This document shows, piece after piece, positions 1-4,637 of a DNA stretch of 5,718 nt. The stretch lies in the NCBI GenBank assembly GCA_002428885.1, contig DIYE01000341.1:1-5718 (forward strand). The letters are read 5' to 3'. Position 1 is the stretch's first letter. Each line of letters starts with the position of its first letter. This DNA comes from Alphaproteobacteria bacterium UBA6062. GTDB lineage: Bacteria > Pseudomonadota > Alphaproteobacteria > Sneathiellales > Sneathiellaceae. Both the position numbers and the translations under genes were made by a program. Under the pieces are notes generated by a model, which saw only the letters and a program-made list of their open reading frames with translations, was not told where the DNA came from and did no database searches.

Positions 1-268
1 ATAATGGCAGGTGAGCTTTCACCGTATGGGGCAAATCACCAAGATAGGCAGCCGGAGTTCCATTTAAGAGGCCACAAAGTCGAATTTTCGGCTCGCAATC
101 TGACAGTTCTCTGGATACCAGAATAGCATGCTCCGCAGCAGAAAAAAAACGATCTGTATGCCCCGCAAAACATCCCAGATTAGACAAAGCATGGGCAATA
201 TCTCCAATGTCGAATGCTGGAGGAGCAGAGACAACGGGATCACAAATAAGTCCACTCAACAACTTCAT
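1..268 (-). CDS. Degenerate phage-type HD-domain phosphohydrolase, N-terminal part (cut by window edge)
   Basis: The 89 visible residues match the N-terminal half of the HD hydrolases common in phages and prophages (YfbR/5'-deoxynucleotidase type). Family landmarks seen are FDIGDIAHALSN (residues 19-30), GHTDRFFSAAEH (36-47) and AYLGDLPHTVK (74-84). In the family these enclose a metal-binding LLHDAAEAYLGD-type motif, and active members dephosphorylate nucleotides. Here that stretch reads LLNGTPAAYLGD, so His, Asp and the following Glu are replaced by Asn69, Gly70 and Ala73. Only the upstream His47 ligand remains, so the protein is probably catalytically dead, or is an altered relative with another role. 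ATG 268 is the start because GGAGG (277-281) lies 8 bases upstream. The reading frame is intact to the edge, so this is not an obvious pseudogene. It is the last visible gene of the leftward arm. Confidence 0.8.
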   Translation of the reverse strand, partial: MKLLSGLICDPVVSAPPAFDIGDIAHALSNLGCFAGHTDRFFSAAEHAILVSRELSDCEPKIRLCGLLNGTPAAYLGDLPHTVKAHLPL

Positions 269-433
269 TGCCAACACCTCCACAATTCATTGACATCACA
301 AAAAAAACGCAAATGATCTTTTCCCTCCCCGAACAGAATTTGTCTTTTTATGAAGGCAGCTCAACGGTAAGGAGCAGAGAGTTTTGTTTTCCTTCCAGCC
401 GAGTAAACTCCGCTCTCCCGGTGTTTTCCTGGT

Positions 434-508
434 TTACCAATACTGTTCAAAGGGCTGGTCAAACCTGCCACGGATCAAATAAAGGCGTCCCGCTAAACCG
501 GCACACAT
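434..508 (-). CDS. Possible 24-residue small ORF
   Basis: A short ORF starts at ATG 508 with GAGG 7 bases upstream and stops at TAA 434-436. It begins MCAGLAGRLYLIRG and ends FEQYW. It lies in the 270-base gap between the 65-residue gene and the HD gene, on the same strand. I recognise no family. The frame after the stop stays open for about 45 codons, so it could be the start of a decayed longer gene. It could equally be chance. The remainder of the gap (269-433) holds only the HD gene's ribosome binding site and an isolated ACGGTA half-site at 364-369. Confidence 0.2.
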   Translation of the reverse strand: MCAGLAGRLYLIRGRFDQPFEQYW

Positions 509-538
509 CCCTACGCCTCTGCCGAGGGTAATACAGAA

Positions 539-736
539 TTATTCCTGCAGATCTCGCCAGCTCAATACAGCCATCTGTCCTGCCAAACGACGCAACCGGC
601 CTGTAGCAGCCCTATTATGCAAATGCAGAAGAGAAGAGGCCGCATGACGACGTTTTTTCACATTAGGAGAATGCCCTAATGAGGTGCAGAGCTCCCAATA
701 AAGGAGAGACTGATCTTCCAGAATGGTTTTCGGCAT
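539..736 (-). CDS. Small protein of unknown function (65 aa), first gene of the leftward arm
   Basis: This is a basic 65-residue protein starting MPKTILEDQSLLYWELC, with an Arg/His-rich middle (KKRRHAASSLLHLHNRAATGR, about residues 27-47). No membrane segment, signal peptide or family I know is visible. GGAG sits 6 bases before ATG 736, which supports translation. It lies downstream of the repressor on the same strand but 210 bases away. That gap carries its own promoter (820-849) and two inverted repeats matching the others in the window. It is therefore placed like the first gene of a leftward early operon. The basic, probably helical character would suit a small nucleic-acid-binding or regulatory protein, but that is only inference. 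Confidence 0.5.
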   Translation of the reverse strand: MPKTILEDQSLLYWELCTSLGHSPNVKKRRHAASSLLHLHNRAATGRLRRLAGQMAVLSWRDLQE

Positions 737-761
737 AGCTCACTCCATAAATTACCTATTA

Positions 762-777
762 ACGGTATAATTACCGT
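762..777. promoter_or_regulatory. Inverted repeat O1, probable repressor operator
   Basis: ACGGTATAATTACCGT is a perfect 6-bp inverted repeat (ACGGTA/TACCGT) around TAAT. It lies 26 bases before the start codon of the 65-residue protein, within the predicted 5' leader of that transcript. It is the cleanest member of the ACGGYA-N4-TRCCGT set in this window. Binding by the neighbouring repressor is inferred. Confidence 0.65.
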
Positions 778-819
778 ATGGCGTGAACCATAAATACAAA
801 CCACTCGTTAGGCAAGATT

Positions 820-849
820 ATTTTACCGATTTTCGGCATTATGATGCAA
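820..849 (-). promoter_or_regulatory. Leftward promoter for the 65-aa gene
   Basis: On the minus strand, -35 TTGCAT (849-844) and -10 TAAAAT (825-820, five of six consensus bases) are separated by 18 bases. The predicted start is near 813, giving a leader of roughly 77 bases before ATG 736. The inverted repeat O2 fills the spacer, so a protein bound there would exclude RNA polymerase. Confidence 0.45.
824..838. promoter_or_regulatory. Inverted repeat O2, outward-facing operator form
   Basis: TACCGATTTTCGGCA has half-sites TACCG and CGGCA around ATTTT. These are the O1 half-sites in the opposite relative orientation. It shares 12 of 15 bases with O5 at 1840-1854, differing only in the central TTT/AAA. 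It lies between the -10 and -35 boxes of the leftward promoter. Confidence 0.5.
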
Positions 850-946
850 AAACAACAAGAAATTCAAACGGAATATGCAAGACAGTGTCTTATAAGCCCC
901 GGTTCATTTCCCTGACGCCCTATCCTGGACATAATCATGCGGACTA

Positions 947-1600
947 CTAGAGGCGACCAACACGAACCACGGCACGACCGACAATTATCAGGCTGCTTCC
1001 CTCATCACGGATCGTCCAGGATGGGTGGCGGTCATTATCAGATCGGATCTCAAGTCCGTCTGGAGAGCGAAAAACCCGTTTAATCACCAAGGCATCGTTC
1101 ATAAGAATAGCAAAAATCCCTCCGTCAACGACGACTGTATCTGACAGGTTTATAAGGATTTCATCCTTGCTACGGATCGACGGCTCCATGCTGTCACCGT
1201 CCACTTCTACTACAACCAGCTTTTCAACACCGCCCGGAACAACTGATTTCAGCCATTTCCGATTGAAGGGAATATAATCAATAACCTGTTCAGTATCTGG
1301 AAAAGCACCCGCTCCAGCCGCCAGCCGAACATCGTAACGCGGTAATTTAACGATCTCCTCTTCGCCCTGAGCAGGTTCAGTACGGCCGTCGCTGACAAGT
1401 TCTTCAACAGTCATTTGCAAAGCCGCTGCAATCGGTTCCAGCTTCTCTGCCCGAATAGATTTCGTCCGTCCCGACATCAAATTGCGGATTGAATCCCGGG
1501 GCACTCCCGCCTTGATCTCGAGAGCTTTATAGGATCTCACATCGAGCTCATACATACGCCTACGGATGTTTTCCGACAGGATCGAAAGTTTGGGCGTCAT
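947..1600 (-). CDS. LexA/CI-like repressor: HTH plus S24 self-cleaving domain
   Basis: This 217-residue protein has the build of phage CI and LexA repressors. Residues 1-70 form an XRE-like helix-turn-helix domain: YKALEIKAGVPRDSIRNLMSG (24-44) covers the two recognition helices, followed by helix LEPIAAALQMTVEELV. The C-terminal S24 domain has the nucleophile in GDSMEP (Ser137) and the general base in VIKRVF (Lys174). The likely cleavage site is Ala95-Gly96 in RLAAGAGAF. All parts needed for RecA-stimulated self-cleavage are present, so DNA damage should inactivate it. ATG 1600 is chosen because TGAGGTG (1604-1610) lies just upstream. An in-frame ATG at 1642 would precede the predicted transcript start. 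It probably keeps the flanking phage-like arms silent through the inverted repeats around it. A chromosomal transcription factor of the same family cannot be excluded, but the surroundings favour a phage origin. Confidence 0.93.
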   Translation of the reverse strand: MTPKLSILSENIRRRMYELDVRSYKALEIKAGVPRDSIRNLMSGRTKSIRAEKLEPIAAALQMTVEELVSDGRTEPAQGEEEIVKLPRYDVRLAAGAGAFPDTEQVIDYIPFNRKWLKSVVPGGVEKLVVVEVDGDSMEPSIRSKDEILINLSDTVVVDGGIFAILMNDALVIKRVFRSPDGLEIRSDNDRHPSWTIRDEGSSLIIVGRAVVRVGRL

Positions 1601-1627
1601 ATTCACCTCAATTCTTTTTGCCTCAAC

Positions 1628-1643
1628 ACGGCAATAATGCATA
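1628..1643. promoter_or_regulatory. Degraded inverted repeat O3 over the repressor's own -10 box
   Basis: ACGGCAATAATGCATA has one perfect half-site (ACGGCA, 1628-1633) and a degraded partner (TGCATA, 1638-1643) at the usual 4-base spacing. It overlaps the -10 box of the repressor promoter. A weak site here would suit negative autoregulation at high repressor levels. This is the least certain member of the set. Confidence 0.35.
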
Positions 1644-1662
1644 TTTCAGGTATAATCATCAA
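1634..1662 (-). promoter_or_regulatory. Promoter of the repressor gene
   Basis: On the minus strand, -35 TTGATG (1662-1657, four of six) and -10 CATTAT (1639-1634, four of six) are separated by 17 bases. Transcription would start near 1627, giving a 27-base leader that holds the TGAGGTG ribosome binding site. This placement rules out the upstream in-frame ATG at 1642 as the start codon. Confidence 0.45.
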
Positions 1663-1801
1663 GCCTAAAGAAGTCATTTTTGATCTTCTTTTCAGCAATT
1701 CTTGAGAAAATTAAACGTATAAGTTGATGTTTTTTAATACCAAAACCGTTTAAATATTATTTATTCTACAATTACTAGCTAAAAAAGGCATAATTTCTCC
1801 C
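1663..1801. other. AT-rich spacer between divergent promoters, no gene seen
   Basis: This stretch of about 140 bases between the repressor promoter and the rightward promoter is markedly AT-rich and has no convincing ORF on either strand. A weak AT-rich hairpin (AAGAAGTCA paired with TGATCTTCTT, near 1668-1690) is present but lacks a GC core. Its AT-richness and place upstream of both promoters would suit an UP-element-like or nucleoid-protein-bound region, which is inference. Confidence 0.3.
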
Positions 1802-1835
1802 TTGACGATACGGTGAATATACCGTTATTTATAAT
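1802..1835 (+). promoter_or_regulatory. Rightward promoter region for the GcrA-like gene
   Basis: A near-consensus -35 box TTGACG lies at 1802-1807 and a perfect TATAAT at 1830-1835. The gap between them is 22 bases, too long for a standard sigma-70 promoter. The functional -10 may instead be TATTTA (1826-1831, 18-base spacer), or TATAAT may work with a poor -35. The exact start is unresolved, but a rightward promoter here is well supported. It is the counterpart of a phage PR and has O4 between its elements and O5 just downstream. Confidence 0.5.
1810..1825. promoter_or_regulatory. Inverted repeat O4, probable repressor operator
   Basis: ACGGTGAATATACCGT is ACGGTG/TACCGT around AATA, one base short of a perfect 6-bp repeat and the same 16-base length as O1. 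It starts 3 bases after the TTGACG -35 box, in the promoter spacer, where a bound repressor would block polymerase. Confidence 0.6.
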
Positions 1836-1839
1836 AATA

Positions 1840-1854
1840 TACCGATAAACGGCA
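1840..1854. promoter_or_regulatory. Inverted repeat O5, outward-facing operator form
   Basis: TACCGATAAACGGCA has half-sites TACCG and CGGCA around ATAAA, the same layout as O2 on the other side of the repressor gene. It falls around the expected start point of rightward transcription, about 14 bases past O4. Confidence 0.5.
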
Positions 1855-1867
1855 TACAGAGAAAATT

Positions 1868-1927
1868 ATGTACTCCTCTATAACATCCGACATTTTCAGA
1901 CTAAGGCAGAGCGTCCGTCATGAGTAG
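1868..1927 (+). CDS. Possible 19-residue leader ORF overlapping the GcrA-like gene
   Basis: ATG 1868 opens a 19-codon ORF (MYSSITSDIFRLRQSVRHE) ending at TAG 1925-1927, overlapping the next start codon (1920) by 8 bases. It would be the first ORF on the rightward transcript. It has only an AGAGAAA-like ribosome binding site. The GcrA-like gene has a poor binding site of its own, so coupling through this overlap is possible. It could be chance. Confidence 0.22.
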   Translation: MYSSITSDIFRLRQSVRHE

Positions 1928-2120
1928 AGTTCGTTTGTGCCAATTCCCTCTCTGGGAAGGAGATCTACCACGACTAAACGAGTTGGAAATCAAAGGGCGT
2001 CACTATTGCCATGCCCCTACCCTAAAACATTCCAGTTACTGCCCTTATCATCATACATTATGTCGAGACGGCATGAATGCCGACACATCCCGGTCTCTGG
2101 ACAAAAAACACACCTTTTAA
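1920..2120 (+). CDS. Small GcrA-like cysteine/histidine protein (66 aa)
   Basis: Residues 6-48 resemble the conserved C-terminal signature of alphaproteobacterial GcrA. The landmarks are CQFPLW (7-12), then YCHAPTL (29-35) and SSYCPYHH (38-45), parallel to the family's CxWPxG, FCGAP and PYCxxH pattern. Cys7, Cys30, Cys41 and His44 or His45 could hold one zinc ion. In GcrA the C-terminal domain contacts sigma-70, while a separate N-terminal helix-turn-helix binds DNA. That N-terminal part is absent here, as the protein is 66 residues against about 170 for GcrA. I infer a factor that may bind host RNA polymerase sigma factor or another protein. ATG 1920 is forced by an upstream in-frame stop at 1902-1904; only AAGG (1903-1906) or AGAG (1908-1911) is available for ribosome binding. 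It occupies the cro position opposite the repressor. The GcrA link is made from motif memory and is moderately sure. Confidence 0.65.
   Translation: MSRVRLCQFPLWEGDLPRLNELEIKGRHYCHAPTLKHSSYCPYHHTLCRDGMNADTSRSLDKKHTF
2068..2083. promoter_or_regulatory. Inverted repeat O6 inside the end of the GcrA-like gene
   Basis: ACGGCATGAATGCCGA has perfect CGGCA/TGCCG arms at the same spacing as O1, O4 and O7. It lies within coding sequence, 14 bases upstream of the -35 box of the promoter for the next gene. A site in coding sequence could be chance, but its match and its place before a promoter argue for function. Confidence 0.5.
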
Positions 2121-2126
2121 TATTAT
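2098..2126 (+). promoter_or_regulatory. Promoter for the coiled-coil membrane protein gene
   Basis: TGGACA (2098-2103, five of six) and TATTAT (2121-2126, five of six) are separated by the ideal 17 bases, the best-scoring promoter in the window by eye. It overlaps the end of the GcrA-like gene. The predicted start near 2133 is only about 12 bases before ATG 2145, which favours the later ATG at 2163. Confidence 0.55.
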
Positions 2127-2162
2127 TAGATTTCTATTGTTAAAATGAAAGGGCATTGGGGG

Positions 2163-3773
2163 ATGTCAGGAGACAATAATTCAGAACCAGGTGACGAAAA
2201 CCGCCGAGCACCAATACTTAAGTCCATTGATCATCTGTCGGCTGCCGAAAACCTGGAACAGCAAGCCATTGATAAAAAGGAGGCTGCAGACAGTTACCTT
2301 CGCCAGGGAATCCTGTTTGCCACCATCGCCATTATCGCCCTGATATTTGTCGTCGTCGGTGGTGAAGACGTAGTGCGCAAATTATTGGCCAGCCTTGCCC
2401 CCAATGCTATTGAAGAACAGGCTCAAACAGATGCTCTACTGGCTTCACGCGCTGTGGAAAAATTCAACACGATCAGCGCTAGACAAGCTGATCTGTTCCA
2501 TCAAATCTCTCAAAGAAAACAGTCTGAACAAAAACTCAAAAGCCTCAATTCCAATCTTAATGATAACAACGTCTTTCGGATCAACACAAAAGACGCCATT
2601 AAAGCTATCCAGATAAAAGAAGAAGAAGCCAACCGTGAAATCACAGCCGCAAACGCTTTAGTTCAGAAAGATAATCGCCAGTTAGCAGCCCTTGAGGAGC
2701 GGGAAGCCGATCTGGACGCCAGCCTCAAAAACCTTTCAAATAGAGTCATTGACCGCCAGAATAGCGCAGATGCCTTCGCATCCAGAATTAAATTGCTGGA
2801 AACCAACCATCAGCGGGCGATCGAAAGCTGGAACCATTCAATCGGCAAAATACAAAACTCCATCGCAACCGGTGATAAAGAGTTGCGCAAATTAATTGCA
2901 CAGCAAAAAAAACTCAATGATCAGCTTAAAAAAAATCCCCTTTCAAAACTAAGTATCTCAGCCGACCTTCAAAAGCTTGTTGCGAAACTGTCGAAAGGCA
3001 ATATCCAACAGAAAAAAAGAACTGCCGAGCTTGCTCGCCTAAAGAAGAAAGGACCTCCGATTAGCAGCGCAACGCCGGATCTTCATTATAGACATGAGCG
3101 GATGCAACAGGAACTTGAACGACACCGCTCCGCCCTCGAAACAGTCGGAATAGAAAAGACAAAACTAGGCGAGGAAATTACTTTGGTCAGAAATAGAATT
3201 TCTGAAAGAGAAGAAGTTTTGTCCGGGCTTGAAAAAGGAAAATTTCAAATCCGTCAGAATTTAGATAAGGAACAACGCCACCTCTCTAAACTGGTATCAG
3301 AAGAAGACAGTCTAAAAACGGCAATTCGGGACATAACCGGAAAAACAAACCCCTCCCTGCCGGATCTGGAGCGGGCTTACAGTAGTGGTAAAGTTCGACT
3401 GGAAGATGCCGCCTTGGCCCGGGATAATGCGCAACAACGGGCCAGGGATTCAAAAAGAGCCGCATTTGAAGCCAGTACAACCGGCACTTTACAAACCATC
3501 CTTACGCGCGGCGGTGCTATAGCGGGTGCCGTAGGCATCCTGATTCTCGTTGTGCAGATTTTTGTAAATTCGACCCGCTATAACCTGCGCCTGTCGGACC
3601 TATACAGGGCCCAAGCCAATGCACTCAGGGCTTCCAACGGCGATTTGGAAACTGCCCGGCTCCTGTTAGAAAACCTGTCTCCCCTCCCTGTCGATTTCGG
3701 CAAAACACCAACAAGCCTGTATGAAAAAGCCATTGATGCTGTACGAGACGTGGCAAAAGCAAAAAGCCGTTAA
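2163..3773 (+). CDS. Two-membrane-segment protein with long coiled coil, function unknown (536 aa)
   Basis: The order is: short polar N-terminus, membrane segment at about residues 49-66 (GILFATIAIIALIFVVVG), a long Glu/Lys/Arg/Gln-rich stretch at about 85-435 that reads as coiled coil, a second membrane segment at about 450-469 (GGAIAGAVGILILVVQIFVN), and a roughly 65-residue soluble tail starting STRYNLRLSDLYRAQANAL. Arg and Lys flanking the outer ends suggest both termini lie in the cytoplasm and the coil in the periplasm. A RYNLRL-type segment after a late membrane helix is familiar to me from other hypothetical bacterial membrane proteins, but I know no function. ATG 2163 is preferred over ATG 2145 (six residues longer): AAAGG lies about 10 bases upstream, and 2145 has no ribosome binding site and sits almost at the predicted transcript start. 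Expressed from a promoter near O6, it could be an exclusion, defence or envelope-stress factor of the element, which is speculation. Confidence 0.88.
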   Translation: MSGDNNSEPGDENRRAPILKSIDHLSAAENLEQQAIDKKEAADSYLRQGILFATIAIIALIFVVVGGEDVVRKLLASLAPNAIEEQAQTDALLASRAVEKFNTISARQADLFHQISQRKQSEQKLKSLNSNLNDNNVFRINTKDAIKAIQIKEEEANREITAANALVQKDNRQLAALEEREADLDASLKNLSNRVIDRQNSADAFASRIKLLETNHQRAIESWNHSIGKIQNSIATGDKELRKLIAQQKKLNDQLKKNPLSKLSISADLQKLVAKLSKGNIQQKKRTAELARLKKKGPPISSATPDLHYRHERMQQELERHRSALETVGIEKTKLGEEITLVRNRISEREEVLSGLEKGKFQIRQNLDKEQRHLSKLVSEEDSLKTAIRDITGKTNPSLPDLERAYSSGKVRLEDAALARDNAQQRARDSKRAAFEASTTGTLQTILTRGGAIAGAVGILILVVQIFVNSTRYNLRLSDLYRAQANALRASNGDLETARLLLENLSPLPVDFGKTPTSLYEKAIDAVRDVAKAKSR

Positions 3774-3832
3774 CCGTCAATAAGTCTGAACGGCAATGGT
3801 AAATTAGCCTTCCCTCCGCAAAGAACCAAATT

Positions 3833-3848
3833 ACGGCATTATTGCCGC
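3833..3848. promoter_or_regulatory. Inverted repeat O7, probable repressor operator
   Basis: ACGGCATTATTGCCGC has perfect CGGCA/TGCCG arms at the standard spacing and covers the -35 box of the downstream promoter. A further lone half-site ACGGCA follows at 3852-3857 within the promoter spacer, and another at 3790-3795. O7 lies about 2.2 kb from the repressor gene. Confidence 0.6.
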
Positions 3849-3870
3849 AAAACGGCATTTATGATATACT
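3842..3870 (+). promoter_or_regulatory. Promoter for the tail-terminator-like gene
   Basis: TTGCCG (3842-3847) and TATACT (3865-3870, five of six) are separated by 17 bases. The predicted start is near 3877, giving a leader of about 28 bases before ATG 3905. The -35 box is part of O7, so repressor binding and polymerase binding should be mutually exclusive. Confidence 0.5.
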
Positions 3871-3904
3871 GTAAGAAAACCCACAGAAATAAGAGAAATT
3901 GCTC

Positions 3905-4438
3905 ATGCTTGAGAAAACACGGTTTCGCAGTAACCTAATTGAACAACTGATCAAAACTCCTGCTTTAGCTGGTGTAACTATTTATAACGCTCGACTTCAT
4001 AACATTACTTCCAGAGACTGCCCCGCCGTCAATGTGTACTTTCTCGGTGAAACGAGGAAAGACACTGAAACTTCCTGCGTTTCTGATCTCACCACTGTTC
4101 TGGATCTAAAAATTGATATCCATGTAAACAGCAGCCTTGAAGGTTGGGCCGATCAGCTGGACACTCTATGCGAAACTGTGAAGCTGGTCCTTCTGAAACA
4201 ACCCGTTTTTTCAAAGGAACATACCGATACATTTTCCTACGCCACTTTGATGCATCAAAAATCGGACAGAAAATTGCCCGTCGCTTCGGCAACCGTAAAG
4301 CTCAATCTTCCCTATGGCCATCACCTTAGCGCTTTCCACAACCATCAAGTCGGGTATCGGCACGCCTACGTCTTTCAACTTCCATTCCCTGCTAACGATA
4401 ACGTAGATCTGAACAAAGCTGAACGCCCGTCGACCTAG
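3905..4438 (+). CDS. Phage tail terminator-like protein (gpU/DUF3168-like)
   Basis: This is a 177-residue protein. Its first 135 residues follow the pattern of small phage tail-completion proteins: an N-terminal helix then TPALAGVTIYNARL (18-31), DCPAVNVYFLGET (38-50), a beta strand LDLKIDIHV, helix WADQLDTLCETVKLVLLKQP, and a closing strand PVASATVKLNLPY. Such proteins cap the tail tube and join tail to head. The match is to the pattern, not to one family, so confidence is moderate. The last 40 or so residues, which include a His-rich stretch, go beyond the usual fold. ATG 3905 is preferred over TTG 3899 because AAGAGA (3891-3896) is spaced correctly for it. No head, tail-tube or tape-measure gene accompanies it, which is odd for a structural gene. 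It has its own promoter overlapped by O7. Confidence 0.62.
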   Translation: MLEKTRFRSNLIEQLIKTPALAGVTIYNARLHNITSRDCPAVNVYFLGETRKDTETSCVSDLTTVLDLKIDIHVNSSLEGWADQLDTLCETVKLVLLKQPVFSKEHTDTFSYATLMHQKSDRKLPVASATVKLNLPYGHHLSAFHNHQVGYRHAYVFQLPFPANDNVDLNKAERPST

Positions 4439-4502
4439 AGCCTACCGACGATTCTTTAGGCCGCTTTTCCGGGATTTCGAACCGTATAACATGAAAACAA
4501 AA

Positions 4503-4537
4503 AAGCCCCTGGATTTTCACATAAAATCCAAGGGCTT
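4503..4537 (-). terminator. Rho-independent terminator after tRNA-Arg
   Basis: A 15-bp stem (4503-4517 with 4523-4537, one C/A mismatch at 4509/4531) closes a 5-base loop. Read on the minus strand it is followed by six T residues and then GTTTT. It begins 4 bases past the tRNA 3' end and should end the leftward tRNA or operon transcript. On the plus strand no T-run follows, so it would stop the tail-terminator-like transcript only weakly. Confidence 0.85.
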
Positions 4538-4540
4538 AAC

Positions 4541-4617
4541 TGGCGACCCCAGTACGATTCGAACGTACGACCTACAGATTAGAAGTCTGTTGCTCTATCC
4601 AGCTGAGCTATGGGGCC
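4541..4617 (-). tRNA. tRNA-Arg (anticodon TCT)
   Basis: The 77-base gene folds as a full cloverleaf. The acceptor arm is GGCCCCA/TGGGGTC, with G2-T71 as the one wobble. The D arm is GCTC/GAGC, the anticodon arm ACAGA-CTTCTAA-TCTGT with TCT at the anticodon, and the T arm GTACG-TTCGAAT-CGTAC. The CCA end is encoded. It reads AGA codons. It starts 20 bases after the stop of the complex I subunit gene on the same strand, so it may share that operon's transcript as well as the following terminator. Its 3' end points toward the phage-like genes, the orientation used when integrases target tRNA genes. Confidence 0.97.
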
Positions 4618-4637
4618 TGTATTGTGTAGCGTGAGGA

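Noticed and set aside
268..531. Plus-strand 87-codon ORF
   Set aside because: It lies over the upstream region and ribosome binding site of the minus-strand HD gene, has no ribosome binding site of its own and has a composition typical of non-coding frames.
951..957. GGCGACC shared between the end of the repressor gene and the tRNA-Arg 3' end
   Set aside because: Only seven bases match, inside coding sequence, and the flanks differ; too short to call an attachment-site duplication.
1668..1690. Hairpin in the AT-rich spacer as a terminator
   Set aside because: The stem is AT-rich with a bulge and has no GC core, so it is unlikely to terminate transcription in either direction.
1937..2143. 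Plus-strand 68-codon ORF overlapping the GcrA-like gene
   Set aside because: The other frame carries the ordered Cys/His signature; this one has no recognisable pattern and is a shadow.
3852..3867. Second full operator next to O7
   Set aside because: Only the first half-site ACGGCA is present; the partner half (TGATAT) keeps almost none of the consensus, so it is noted only as a lone half-site.
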